From Haemonchus contortus (taxonomy: Eukaryota; Nematoda; Chromadorea; Rhabditida; Trichostrongylidae): a DNA stretch of 64,000 bases. The notes under the pieces are model-generated. The model did no database searches, was not told the DNA's origin, and was given only the letters and a program-made list of their open reading frames with translations. Each line of letters starts with the position of its first letter. Positions within the stretch are counted from its first letter, which is position 1. The position numbers and the translations under genes are program-made. The stretch lies in contig LS997566.1 in assembly GCA_000469685.2 (NCBI GenBank), forward strand, positions 43,104,920 through 43,168,919. The letters are read 5' to 3'. Positions 13,181 through 24,790 of this stretch are shown in pieces.

Positions 13181-13602
13181 TCATAGAACAGCATGAACAC
13201 CCATATGGTATCAGTCACTGTAGGACTTCCGAAAATGTGTTGGAATAAATTCTGTTGCCTGAAATCGTTGCCGCTGACTCAATTTGTCGGGCTCCGCACC
13301 TGTGAAGGAAGTTGAAAACGTTGATGTCTTTCTCTTGTGAATGTGGAGAATAGCGATATCGATCCTTCAATTAGGCCTGATCCAAAGGCAGCAACAATGA
13401 GTCACAAAAAGCGGTTGTGCAGCTTGAGTTTTCTTGCATGCACCAAATGCAGTTCTTAATCAGGCGCTTTTTCTTTACAATTCAACCAAAAGCGTGGTCA
13501 AATTGTAAAAAAAACAAATGGTTCATAAAATACAATTGTCTAAAAAAGCGGTATCTTGGCACGGTATATTCCGAATAGGTCCTAGCAGAAGAGGGCATGG
13601 TA

Positions 13603-14502
13603 TTAGGTTGGTGCAAAAGAAATGCAGGTTTTTCTACCTCAAATCTAAATTACTATAACTTAGCTCTAACAACATTTATTTAATCAACGTAATCACCATT
13701 ACAATTAAAACACTTATGCCAACGAGAAACGAGCTTCTTAATACCAATATCATAGAAGTCTGGGGTTCTGGAAGCAATGAACTCATTGAAGGCAGTTTCT
13801 GCATCATCTTGGTTTCTGAAGCGTTTTTCCCCCAAGAAGTTGTCAAGGTGCTAGAAAAGGTGAAAGTCAGTAGGTGAAAGGTCTGGCGAGTATGGTAGAT
13901 GATCCAGAGTTTCGCAGTTCAACGTATACAGACAATGTCTCAAAACGACGATTTTTCTGACTTTCGGTCAATTCATGCGGAACCCATTTGTCGAGCTTCT
14001 TAGTCTTCCCAATTCGCTTCAAATGGCGAACAATTGTAGTGTGATGGACATTGAATGTGTCGTGTCGTTTTGTGCGGATCAGCTTCGACGGACGCCTTCA
14101 ATTGATCGTTATCAAGTGTTGGTAGACGGCTGCCATGTGGTTCGTCTTCGAGGCTGGTGCTGCCGGCACGGAACTTTTGGAACCGACGTTGTACTGTGCA
14201 TTCGTTGACACTTCCGTGGCCCCATACTTCGTTGATATTTCGAGCGGTTTGAGCGGCAATCCGACCCAGTTTGAACTCATAGAAGTAAATTCGACGAAAA
14301 TTGCGATTAGACATCTGAAAATAAAAACCACATTTTTTTAAATTAAGCGATTTGAATGAAATTTTACATACATATTTAAAAAACGCAAAGAATAAGTTTC
14401 CAACAATGTAAAACACCCCATGAAAAAGGCTTAGTTTTCTTTAAAAAAATAGTGTTGAAACTAGTAAAACAAAAAACCTGCATTTCTTCTGCACCAACCT
14501 AA
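13603..14502 (-). mobile_element. internally deleted mariner with intact terminal repeats
   Basis: Exactly bounded by inverted repeats TTAGGTTGGTGCAAAAGAAA (left, 13603) and its near-perfect inverse at 14471-14502, flanked by TA at 13601-13602 and 14503-14504. At 900 bp it is shorter than a full mariner (about 1.3 kb). The minus strand encodes the N-terminal helix-turn-helix half (MSNRNFRRIYFYEFKLGR, SVNECTVQRRFQKFRAGS) and the C-terminal part (LPYSPDLSPTDFHLF, FRNQDDAETAFNEFI), but the middle with the first two catalytic aspartates is missing. The matching position near 53935 has no insertion. Confidence 0.93.
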
Positions 14503-14504
14503 TA

Positions 14505-16312
14505 ACAACAATGGATTCTACCTCACGCACACTTCGATTATCAACTTCTCGATCCTCGATCTTCACATGCGATCACACTTCGAAGTCTCTGCTGTAACAT
14601 CACTTTTGAAACGAAGGAATTGAGCAGGTGCTGATTCTCTGTTGCGCTAGATCACGAATTTTCGCTCATAATGAATAGCAGATCCTATACTATACGGACT
14701 TCAGCACTATATTTCTTGAATAACTTAGGAAAATGTTAGCTCTTCATGAATATTCCAAAAGGGGTAGTTATGAGAATAGGAAAAAGGAAGAAGGGGAATG
14801 CGCTATTGGTCTCCGTATAAGGGACCGTAATCCCTGTGAGCGGAGTCACGTCTAGACACCGACTTTTCGAGCGGTACTTGCCTTACTTGTCAAACTCTCA
14901 TTCATTGCTATGGAACACCTGTTCCTCTGTTCCTCACCTTTCTTAATTCTGAGAACCTCTTCTTCATCATTTGCCCAAATTTTTTAATTGTAAGAGACTG
15001 CTCTCCACCTTTCCAAGACAGTTTTGATGAACCAAATTGTGATGTCGTCAATAAGAGGGAGAGCATCAGATGGCAGAGCTTGCGTCATAGAGATGGTAAA
15101 GCCGCACTTGTCAGGTTTTTCATTAAATCGCAATTTTTATGCAGCCCAGAAATCATAACCTGCAGGGAGGGTTACATTAGTGACTTTGCCAGTAACTCTC
15201 AACAACAAGCAACCAAGGTGAAAGCATGATTCAATGACAGAGTTCACGGTAGTTTTGAGGTAGGTGGTTACAGACATAATGGAAGTAATTGTCGAGAGTG
15301 GTGCAAGGGTAGCGAAGAAAACGTGAAGTAAGCTATATCCGGAGAAATATAATGCCTCGAAAAAGTAGTAAAGCTAATAAGATTGAGTGAAAATATGGCA
15401 AAGGAAATTGGATATTGGTACATTAGGGCATTTGGGCTGAACGCGGCAAACCGCAGGGCGAATTCCACTAGACGTTTTGGCGTTTACCGTCAAGATACAT
15501 ATGACTGGAAGCCCCCAGTAAGCAAGGAATGTCTACGATTGCTTTCCAATCAGCTGAAATCGTGGCATATGTGAACTCATACTGGCTACTCTCTCATTCA
15601 TTGCTACTCTTCCAAAACACTTATTCAGAACAATATTCGAGTCAGAAGACGGGGATAGAATAGTCTGAGATATAATGCCTCACGCTACAACTATCAGATG
15701 ATCACATTGTCAACAAATTAGCTCCAGTGCCAACAGTGGTGCATAGCTAAGGTTTTAAGAACATGACCACCGGTGGGTGTGGCGCACGGTGAAATTGCTA
15801 TGCCGTTATGATGCCCCCTCTAATCCGTTTTTCCATTTGGTTTCGTCTCTTATGCTATACGTGACTCATCTGTGAAAACCATTTTTATCGCCTCAAATAT
15901 AATGTACCTCGAATATGATGTTTGTTTGACATATTCTGAGCTACTCCAATTGATGTCAAAGTACTGATCTGCTTCACACTCCTATTCCTAGACAAAATTT
16001 CATGGACCAGTTTATTACGCAAATTGTATTCGAGAAAACTGCTGCTCAAGCTACTGATAGAACAACACAGGCGATTTTCGATCGGATTGTCTATCGCCTA
16101 ACCAACTCAGCCACTTAGAGGACTTTGAGACAGTTTTTTGTAGTTCTAGAAGATTTTTGATTTGTTTTGTGCTTCGAGCTTCCTGTCAGGCTACAAACAC
16201 GTTCCAAATGTCATAGATGTATCATTGCGATTTTCATACCTTCCCAGTTCACACATGAATTATTTGACATTACTGTTCAGACGATTATTTCCTATCAGTC
16301 TATACTGCGGAG
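14505..16312 (+). other. duplicated upstream region of gene B
   Basis: About 13180-13600 and 14505-15800 are similar to blocks upstream of gene D (40180-41830) and gene F (53520-54960). Shared landmarks are GAACAGCA(T/C)(A/G)AACACC, GACCGTAATCCCTGTG, GAGTCACGTCTAGA and ATGATCACATTGTC. TGTGAGCGGAGTC lies at 14835-14847. A degenerate MITE end (GTTCACGGTAGTTTTGAGG) is at about 15240. No protein-coding gene is supported. Confidence 0.6.
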
Positions 16313-19300
16313 ATGGATGTCGCTTTATACGTGGCCAACTTAGCTGTCAACACAGTGATTATCGCTACAGATATAGTCGTCATTTATATTACCATCAAAA
16401 CAAAGGAAATTGCTGAAAAGCTTATCCTCTGGACAATTTTTCTATGCATGGGCTTTGATATTGCTGCGTTTCTGAACACAATAATTCACGATGTACCGAG
16501 TTATATCATGGATGAAGATCTTTATAAAAGTGAGCTGAAAAAAATCCTATTAAACAAAGATGAAGTCATTCTTTCCGAACTCTTCTTTATAAGAATAGGA
16601 TTTCATTCTGTGTGAACTCAAAGTAACTTTTATGACAAATTGTTGGAAAACGAAAGACCTTGGCTGGGCTTACCTAAAAACATAATTATCCAATTGTTCA
16701 CTAAGATTGTGAAAAGCACAAGAGGTCAGGATACGTCATACCAAACGACTCCTTCCACTGATAGCTCTGGATCGTCATTCGATTCAAGAAAAACAAGAAC
16801 ACCATTCTAGCCCTGACCACTGAAATAACTGAAATGATCCACTTCATGGTTCTTATTTATTGAAGAAGGGTGGAGGTGGATTAGGGGCAAATGGTGCATA
16901 TCTTACAAGCATGGTTACTGGTTCAAATGCTGCATCGATATCCAGTGCAAACAAGTATTCTACCCTCCGGGGTCGGAAAAACGGTACAAGGCTCGTTTGG
17001 GGAGACAAGAGCTTCCCGCAAGTCATTTTATCGGCAACGCAGGCATTAAATACGCCATACGATTCTGGATGGAATTTAAATGCCGGGCGCATCCTTGCAA
17101 CTGGGTTGATTTGAGTCCGGTGTCTCTATCACTTATCAATCCATCTATAGAACAGTGTGGCTTTCTGCTGCCTTGTTATCCTTTTGTGGAAAGGGCGACC
17201 TCTCAGGGACGGAGCGGTTGAGTGAGCTTTCGCGCACACCAAATACTTTCTAACACCTGAACGGGGCAAGTTGTCCTACCCAGATTAACTGTGCAAGTAA
17301 ATCCGAAATCCCACGACGAGCATGAACTGAATGTTAGTGTATCTGAAGTCTTTGTGAACACCAATGCATAAGTAAGGTGCCTGATAGCAATTATTCAACA
17401 GTGATACTGGTTTACGTTTCAGCCCCACAGCAAGCCTACCTTTCGGCTCTCTCCATCGTTTTGCAGTGGTATAGCCAACTGTTCGCCCTAGTGGTGCTCT
17501 CAGTCCTTCATTTTATAGCTGCATTTTACCCAACAAATTTTCGTACAATTTCGTTACGACATATGCATATGATCAATCTTTTTATTGTCCTTGTCAGTAT
17601 CCTACTCGCAGGTATTGGTTTTCTTTTACAATTTCCTGTAGCAGCACATCGTAAAAAATCTTTCGACTCCCCTGATGACTTTGTTTAAGTGCCCATGTTT
17701 ACGCCGTGGTGTGGCTATTCCTATAGTATTCAGAGTCACAATTGGTTCTTTGACTTGAGCAAACCGTACTCATACGTATGGTGGATTTGGAACATCGTTT
17801 TGCAGGCATGTATAGATTTTTCAATAAGTAAAGTACCTACTAGAGACACCAGTTCAGAGGTTTTCTCACCTAAAAGATTCATTACTCGTCAATCGCCTCA
17901 TTTAGATAAATTACAGACAATCTGCGCAGTTGTGATGGCCGGCGCCGACGTAGCCATTATTTGGAAAATTCGTGTGCTTCGAATCGCTGTGACGAAGAGG
18001 AAACAAATCAGCTCTTCTCATCCTACCGCTAATTCAGTGACGGAGACGGTATTTGATGCCATTTTCGCATGCCTTTTCTAGATTTCAGCCCATCCTTTTC
18101 TGAAACCCACTGTGCACCCTAAGCATCACACACTTCGCATTACACCAAGCATCTCGCTCTGGAATCCCATGGCTTCCTTCGTAATAATATTTTGGAAAAA
18201 AGTGGCAGCTATGATGCGTGTAGAGTAGTGCAAAGGTAGCGAAGAAAACGCTGAAATTATTGGATTCTTGTTTTGAAGCCCTTATCACGCCCAGTTGACC
18301 CGGAAGCGGCTCATGTGCTGTTCTTGGAGGCAAAAAGTCCATTCTAAAACTCAGAAACCACTTATATCGTAAACTGTGCCTTGACCATTTAACCAAATCG
18401 TCATGGGACTCCGAAAAAAGGAGGAAATCAGGGCAACTCTTTCGGTTCTTGAAATTCGACATCTTCTTTCCAGAAATCTAACAAAGAGCAGAGAACTCAG
18501 AGAATCAATCGTGAGATACGTCTAGCAATCAACTTCTTACTTTTGAGCGCATGCTTCCTAATCATGACCATTGCCTGGAACCTTCCATTACGGTCAGTGT
18601 CTTCTAGAACTTACTCCCGAGACACTAACGGAATCTCAATTTTTTCTTTGATAAATAAACCGGGAAACTCGAGGCATTAAAGCCTTTTGAAGCTTTTTGA
18701 TACTCTTGCCTACCCATTTCTTAGAAGTTCCTGACATCTTACATGTCCAAGCCAAATCTCTTGCTTGGAAGAGGAAAAGAGGATATTTGCTGTCAAGGGT
18801 TGTCTTCTCGAGGTGGTGGGGGCCTTCTTCTCACGCTCCTTCGCATAAGAAGAACACTATGGCCGGTGGAATTGGATTGTCGCCAACTTTTCTGAGTTGC
18901 CAATTACTAAATATTTGTAGAACACAGTTCAAAGAAAATAGATTCGAAAAATATGATACATTCATTGATACGCTTGTGGTAACCTATCTATGTTTTGATT
19001 CAGGCGCTAATGTGATTGCAAGGTAGAAAATGGGAGGTGAGAAGGAAGAAAAATGTGAAGTGATTCTAGCTCTCGGTATACAAAACTTGAGGATCGACAA
19101 GATGTAGGGAGAATGTTTATAATGAGGACCAACTATCTGGGTATGATGGGGGCAGTTTTTGCCATCCAGAATTGGGTGAATGTTCCGGCTCACATCCCCC
19201 CTCCCGGACCGTAGTGGCGTATACGATGACTTCTTGTGGCCATCGAATCTAGTGGTCATGGCTTTTATCTCTCAAAGAGTGTGGTACCAAATTAACCGGC

Positions 19301-19732
19301 CCGGGATGGCGTAAGCATATATCGACCCGAGATTCGAATGATAGTGCACCACTTACCACTAACCCACTAAATTTATTTGCTACTTGCAATTCAAGCTTTG
19401 AACAGTCAAAGGCATAGAAGTCGCTCTTGATTTTTGCCGTCCTCGAAATGCTCTGTGTACATCAGAAAAGGATTGAAAACACCCTGTCCAACAGCGGCTG
19501 CAAAGTTTTCCTTTGCTGTTTGGAGTTGACGGTATTGATGAGATTTTTTTACAGGCAAGAAATGTGGTACGATTTATTCCTCAAGTTTACAACTAATCTG
19601 AATCTCTCGAAATGGGCAATCTACACATTGGGAAATGCAAAGATACGCCAAGGATTCCTGCGTCTTTGCCGATGTCGTCAAATCGGGACGTTGACGACGG
19701 TAACCGTCGTGAAAATTTTACCAACACGATGA
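16313..19732 (+). CDS. 7TM chemoreceptor B (Srx-like, type 2), 6 exons
   Basis: Predicted chemosensory G-protein-coupled receptor, paralogous to A, C, D, E and F. Exon model: 16313-16529, 17423-17611, 17690-17805, 17917-18048, 18474-18592, 19555-19732; 951 nt, 316 residues. Phases match the paralogues. The start methionine (MDVALYVANLAVNTVI) aligns with all copies. TM2 is followed by IIHDVPSYIM; TM3 reads QWYSQLFALVVLSVLHFIAA; loop 2 has PWCGYSY and WFFDLSKP; TM5 has GADVAIIWKIR; TM6 REIRLAINFLLLSACFL; TM7 is followed by GNAKIRQGF. Two splice oddities: the donor after exon 3 reads CAG/GCATGT where every other copy has GTATGT, and the exon 3 acceptor is TTTAAG rather than TTTCAG. A GC-AG intron can still be spliced, so I keep the gene as intact, but it may be weakened. 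Intron 1 and intron 5 each carry a SINE. Confidence 0.78.
16866..17147 (+). repeat. tRNA-derived SINE copy 2, intron 1 of gene B
   Basis: The head has GGTGGATTAGGGGCAAATGG (A-box-like) and GGTTACTGGTTCAAATGC (B-box-like); the body has CCCTCCGGGGTCGGAAAA and GATTCTGGATGG. It lies in the same place and orientation as the SINEs in D (42876) and F (55845), so it is shared by descent. Confidence 0.75.
19150..19372 (-). repeat. tRNA-derived SINE copy 3, intron 5 of gene B
   Basis: On the minus strand the head reads GTGGGTTAGTGGTAAGTGG and ATTCGAATCTCGGGTCG; the body contains CATCCCGGGCCGGTTAATTT and GATGGCCACAAGAAGTCATC. It matches the family layout, with a degenerate tail. Confidence 0.65.
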
Positions 19733-20594
19733 ATCCTTCTGTAATCACACTATGTTTAAAGAAACCATAAACGTTGGTAGAACTTCAAACAAATTCCATG
19801 TTCTGAACAACGGAGAACTGGTGTTTTCGAAGTTCCATACATACTACTGATAGAGTTCGGCGGTAGTTGCCTGCGAATGTTCTTGCAATTATTTGCCACA
19901 TCCGTGTGCGCGAGCTGAAGTCCCGGAAGAATGGCAATCACATCAAAAAAATTGCATATGTTGTATTTCTAAAAAAGAGGCCTCTATGACAGGCGGAGGC
20001 GTTGTAATGTCATGTAATACACTATCACTCGCATAGTATGAGAAGTGGACCTGAACTGCTCAGGGCAACCGCGCTTTCCATCTTCTTGGGACAGGTAAAA
20101 GTTGTTACCAAACTCTACTGAGATGATTAAGCAGATCCTGAATGAAAGTCATATAAAGGTTCTGTTCGCCAAAAAGGATTCGATCAAATCTTAAAGAATC
20201 TATCCCTCATCATAGTCTTGATATAGTCTACATAGTTGTCCGAAAAATTCGATTGCGCGATGAGTTAAAAAACTGGTGGCATTGATGGAGCCGTATGCGT
20301 ACTCTGACACCTATTTTCAGAAGAAGTATGCACTGGTCTTAATTTGTTTCAAAGCAATCACTATGTCAAATTAGTCAGATTTCGAGCCTATAGAAGGCTA
20401 AACGAACGAGTTCCAACCCACCCATGTCAGTAGTATGTGATAGAAATAGAATGGCATATGGTCCGTATCGGGTGACGCTCCATAAGACGGAACCGATCTA
20501 GGAACGGAATCACAACAGAATGTAGGTTGTTAGCAAGGTAAGGAAAGAGTTTCGCATCATGGCTTTCTAATCTCCTGTGCAGTGGTATGAATTG
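19733..20594. other. downstream of gene B, shared with downstream of C
   Basis: Similar to 30713-31510 after gene C: both have a block with GCATAGT(A/C)TGAG, then CCGTATGCGTACTCTGACA / CTGTATGCATACTCTGACA, then AGGCAATCACTATGT-like and TTTCGAGCCT. It is therefore part of the duplicated unit. No coding region is recognised. Confidence 0.5.
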
Positions 20595-21103
20595 CTAAAG
20601 GCACCGTTCACAAAAAAGTTAGCGTACCCTTCTTAGACGCGAATTGATAGAACTACTCTCGAATAAAGCGATAATAACGAAAAAAGCGCAAAAAACGATG
20701 AACAAAAAGAATTACAAAGGGTCAAAAAAAGAGCTGGAAAGGGGGTTGGACGAGTTTCACATTGAAAGTACGGCGGTTAGGGAGTGTTCGGGCGAGTGCA
20801 CGAAGGCAACGCAATGTGTTGTCTGCAATAGCAGACAACACATTGCGTCCCTGGCAGTTTGCCAACCAGCTTATCGACTTTTCACCAACTTCGCTCCAAT
20901 GCGAATGTGGTGAAGGGCAATTAGAACTCGTAGTCAGCCTAGCGAGGGGCGGATGCCTCCCGTCCCCCACTGTTCCTGCCCTTATTGTGCCCGATCCGGC
21001 CGTTTTCCGACCTCATTCCTGCACAAATGGTATCAGAAGGGGCGTCGAATTCAAACCATGTGCAAATTTCCGAAACCACTTTTTCGTGAACAGTGCCTTT
21101 AAG
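20595..21103. repeat. palindromic MITE, AGGCAC-GTTCAC family
   Basis: Left end CTAAAGGCACCGTTCAC at 20595, right end GTGAACAGTGCCTTTAAG near 21103. The left half (GAATTGATAGAACTACTCT, AGCTGGAAAGGGGGTTGGAC) matches the copy at 56251-56819 closely. The reading frames over it (20644-20913 and 20762-21253, up to 163 codons) follow the repeat and are not considered genes. Confidence 0.8.
20809..20848. repeat. perfect 18-bp hairpin inside the MITE
   Basis: Arms ACGCAATGTGTTGTCTGC and its exact inverse, separated by AATA. This is the central fold of the MITE at 20595-21103; the related copy at 56.5 kb has a longer and slightly imperfect fold. Confidence 0.95.
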
Positions 21104-21884
21104 AGAGGCGAGCTTGAGCTTTTCTTAGCGAGGAGTTTGAAAAGTGCAGACGTGGAAGTGGTGAATCGCACATTTCATTTTAGAGATATAAAAGTAGTGC
21201 CGGCTCGGCAAGTAAAGCCGTACCGTCTGATGTTGGCTTTCGGCGTTGCGTAAGAAACTTTAGCTTTTAATTTTTATTTAATTTAATTTTAAATTCTTGC
21301 TGACAGTTCCTGGCTCACTAGCCAGGAACTCTTGTGTCAGCGTCATCTGGTTACACACATCGGCGTCTGCAGTCAAAAATATATCGAACAGATTTCGGAG
21401 TCTAACACACTTGATCACATATCGACTGAAACCCCGATGGTTGATTCAATGGAAGGGGGTAGGGAGGGGTGGCGGGTTTGCTTTCCTGACATGGTGGAAT
21501 CTGCGACCGATTCGACATGTTACTAGTGAAATATGGTTCATTATATGGTAATGGAACCTTCATGAGCAAAATTGTAAGGTATTGTGGGAACTTTTTTACA
21601 TACTACGAATGTATCTGGCGGAGATCCGTTTCCGCAGACACTGAAGTCTTTGTCAGAAAAGATTTGTGGTTCTCCATTTGTTCCAGGTAGAGATCAATCT
21701 CTCAATCTGTTGAGAATGAGCTGAATCACTAGACTGGAAAATATTTTTCGTGGTCCTTTGTGCTCACCTGATTTTTAATCGCAAAAATCGCAATATTTTT
21801 GTATTATGAGGCAGTAAGCATCAATGATCAGGATACTGGCTCTTACGGCACATGTAAGTCTAGATTCGTTAAGTTCAAGAAAGG
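21104..21884. other. intergenic, nothing recognised
   Basis: Contains a short inverted repeat (GTTCCTGGCTCACTAGCCAGGAAC, 21306-21329) and no coding region or known repeat that I can support. Confidence 0.4.
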
Positions 21885-22270
21885 AACCTTTCTTTCGGAG
21901 ATGCTCCGAGGTCGGTCGATGGAGTTGTATTTGGAAGTATGACGCTCCACGTACCTGACGTACCTAACCACCAGGGAAATGGCGTCTATGCTCGACTAAA
22001 ATCAATCGACGATGGTATGCGGGCTAGATCAGCTCTGCAAGGTAGTAAAGCTTGGTCGATGGGTCCCACATGAATACTGTCCGCTTACTACCTTTCGAGG
22101 AAAGTGGCCACCTGCACACCTCTCCTCAGTTTCCGAAGAAAGCTCCACTTTCTCAACTCGATGATTCCTGGAGATGACAAGTGGGGTTCATTGCCATGAC
22201 CATGTGAGGGAGCACCAGGGGGTCACAAAGGAGAACAGCCAGAAGCCATCTCAAAGACCCTTATCACTTC
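21885..22270 (+). mobile_element. mariner transposase fossil
   Basis: Shifting frames on the + strand give mariner pieces in order: GDAPRSGRSMEL near 21898, then KLGRWVPHEY near 22045-22075, then a LLSF/EESSTFS stretch and a GDDKWG-like box near 22170 (position of the first catalytic D). No terminal repeats were found. It is heavily mutated. Confidence 0.6.
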
Positions 22271-22766
22271 ATTCTGCCTTAGTGGTGATCGATTCAAGAA
22301 ACGCCTTACACATATAACGTGATTTCTGCGAAATTTCTCGGCTCTTCAGCATGAATCAACATAAAGAATTTCACCCATATTTTCCAACCCTAAGCAATCA
22401 AAAAAGATTAGTTCCTTCAAAACCGCCTGACTTTATTGTTCCTACCACTCGCACAGTTTGTGTACCTCTACGCAGTTTTATACACGATTTTCCGCTGCAC
22501 TGACTGCTTGTAGTTGGTCGATCATGCGTTCCTTTCCATCATTACGTAGGAATTGCGTTTGGTTGTTGCCAAGAGTCACCCTATTTTATGAACATTAGGA
22601 AACGCACGAAGCCGGAAACAAAATCTCTACATAACATTGTACCGCTTAGAATTTGAGAACTTTTTATTGCATCTGGTTGCAGGATGAGTTTCTTTTGTTA
22701 ATTTGGACATAATTTACTGGGTTTTTCCCACTTTCTTCGGAAATTATGCGTAGTTTGGATTTTTTC

Positions 22767-22890
22767 AAAGCGCTCAATCTATGCAGTGGAAACACCAAAA
22801 TACGCCGAGAACTGCTGAGCCTCTGCAAACATCGTCTGATCGAGTCGTCAGTGATGTTGTCCCTTGTTAGAAAGTTAAAAAGCACGGTAA
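22767..22890 (+). pseudogene. orphan decayed last exon of the receptor family (1)
   Basis: Matches the second half of exon 6: SGNTKIRRELLSLCKHRLIES corresponds to ENAKIRKGLLSLCRRRLIET in gene A. The first half (IWYD..KF..NLNLSKW) and the acceptor are missing. The sequence before it (CATTACGTAGGAATT, GGTTGTTGCC at 22540-22580) also occurs before real last exons, so a larger exon-6 block was copied. Confidence 0.7.
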
Positions 22891-22926
22891 TTCATTTTTT
22901 ACTCACACAGTGTTTGAAGCAGACAT

Positions 22927-23472
22927 AATGGGTGACCCACATGAAGTGTGACGCAGAAAACTAGCATCAAAATTATACAGATCAAACCAAATAGGAAACT
23001 ATTACTCCTACACAATCATCACAAAATTGTAAACAACATATCACATCTCGCATCCAGAATGACCATCTTTCGCTTTAATGCAAGCATCCAACCCCTTTCG
23101 GAAGCTTTCAAGAATGCGCGCAATCACTTTCATCCCACGCTTCTACAAGAGAGCTTTTTTCAGAGGGTCCGAAGACCTGTTTTTGAAAGCGCAGGCTTTT
23201 TGCTCCAGAATCGTTCATACAGCAAAATCCAAAGGATTGAGATCGGGGAATTTGAAGGTCAAACCTTCTCCGCCCCCAAAACCCGGAAGCGTGGTTTCAC
23301 AACATTGCAGCATCTTCTTTGCGCTGTGGGCTGGTGCCCAATCCTGTGGAAGGTTCAGCTGACGTTCATCGCGTTCCTTTCCGCCCAAGCGATCACCGCT
23401 TCCTCCAGCCCAGAAGCCCATAAGTTGACTTTTTTTATTGCCCGTCACACTTCATGTGGGTCACCCTGTACT
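22927..23472 (-). mobile_element. internally deleted Tc1-like element
   Basis: Inverted ends GGGTGACCCACATGAAGTGT lie at 22930 and, inverted, at 23447-23468. The minus strand keeps C-terminal transposase pieces: QDWAPAHSAKKML (the catalytic PAH region), PDLNPLDFAV, and ESFRKGLDACIKAKDGH near 23060-23110. The DNA-binding half is deleted; only about 545 bp remain. Confidence 0.85.
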
Positions 23473-23576
23473 TACCTTTGAGCCTTACTGAAAATCAGAA
23501 AATAATTTGTTGAAAAATGTGAAGAAAGGCTCAATATTTTATATACTATCCTACTTATATAATCGGCTAAGTGTGT

Positions 23577-23632
23577 CTGTTGGTGTGTTTGCGTGTGTAT
23601 GAGTGTGTGTGTGTGAGTATGTGTGTGTGTTT
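23577..23632. repeat. (TG)n-rich microsatellite
   Basis: Irregular TGTGTG tract interrupted by TTTGCG, TATGAG and GTATG. Confidence 0.9.
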
Positions 23633-23689
23633 GTCCTACCGGAAATTCATAACTCGCGTCCCACTGTAGCTAAAGCTTTCAAATTTGGA

Positions 23690-24200
23690 AGAGAGATAGA
23701 CGGCAGGATGGGTTGGAAGTGATAACAATCGATAGAAACAGATAAGGAGCCTTAAAAGGCAAAAGCCACAGGGTCCGTAACTCCCTTCGTATTAGCGATG
23801 AAGCCTTGGCACTTTGGCAGGTGATGTAGGATGTGATGGGACCGTTAATGGTTGGTGACAGGGAACGATACCAAGTGATAGGGACTGATAAGAAACCATA
23901 GAAGGCGAGGGCCTGTAGGTCTGTGACGCGCTTCCTGTTAATAGTGGAGTCTTGGTATTTCAATAGGTGATGTAAGATGTGACAAGATCGTAGGTACTCG
24001 GTGACGGGATCGAGAACGGTTGGTGCAGGGCCAGGAGCTGATAAAACTGATAAGGGCTAATGAAAATCCCCAAAACCGCAGAGCCACTATGATAATGGCA
24101 TTGATAGTGGAGCCTTGACAGTTTGGCATGTGATGTGGAGTACGGCGAGATCGTAGACGACCGATGATAGGGACTGATAACAGCTGACAGCGATGAGTGA
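23690..24200. repeat. three imperfect tandem repeats, period about 146-163 bp
   Basis: The marker GTGATGT starts at 23821, 23967 and 24130, each preceded by GGAG(T/C)CTTG-like or AGCCTTGGC and followed by a GGTGA(C/T)(G/A)GG-type block with GATAGGGACTGATAA. The units are diverged but in the same order. Confidence 0.8.
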
Positions 24201-24790
24201 TAAGATCACTTACCAACTGAGTTAAACTCCTGTGGTATCTATGACGTATTTATGATAACGACTATCATGTAGATTACGACCGACACCCAGCAAGGTTTGT
24301 AACTCTGTGGAAGATCAAGTTCACCTTATGTTTTGATATCATTTACGACAAAGCTCATCCGACAGCCAATAATTCGGGATTCTCAACTAATGATGAGCCC
24401 GTGGAGGAAAGAAGGTTCAGTGATAACGACATCTTATAATGTTGTTATTATCCTTGAGAGCGTTCGTGAGTACTACTGAATTCTTTGGTTGCCTATCAGT
24501 TAAACCTTTAATGGTTCATAATTTTCAAGATGAAGAGCAACCGATTGACACTTTTAATCGTAGGCGTAAGCATCGGCACATCCTGAATACCACTTGCGCT
24601 GCCATGCTTATGCCAGCTCCCCTCTTTTTGGGTCCTGTGTCAAAGTTGTGTGGAGTGTGCCGAATTTCGTGGCCAGAAAAGCATAATTCGTTCCAAAAAT
24701 TGGGGGGGGGGGCAGCTGCCGATTACTGGGACTTAAAGAAGAAGGAGAGCCCGGCATTAGCCGGGCGTTCCGACTGTCTCTATATATGAA

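Larger units (their letters stand above)
23545..24790 (+). mobile_element. possible non-autonomous Helitron-like element
   Basis: Three features suggest this: an AT-rich start followed by a (TG)n-like tract (23577-23632); three imperfect tandem units of about 150-165 bp (23690-24200); and a GC hairpin GCCCGGCATTAGCCGGGC at about 24750-24768. There is no Rep/helicase coding sequence and I cannot find a clean CTRR 3' end, so this could equally be an unrelated low-complexity block. Confidence 0.25.

Noticed and set aside
18085..18462. Hydrophobic minus-strand frame, also at 44114-44458, suggesting an antisense membrane protein
   Set aside because: It coincides with an old MITE in intron 4 and is frameshifted between copies.
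20762..21253. 163-codon open frame
   Set aside because: It lies across a palindromic MITE and its right flank; no motif, and the equivalent frame is not kept in the other MITE copies.
23690..24200. CRISPR-like array
   Set aside because: The repeats are diverged, about 150 bp apart with no constant short repeat or unique spacers, and the genome is eukaryotic.
24680..24790. Helitron 3' end
   Set aside because: The hairpin is present but the following bases are not a clear CTRR end, so it is only mentioned as a possibility.
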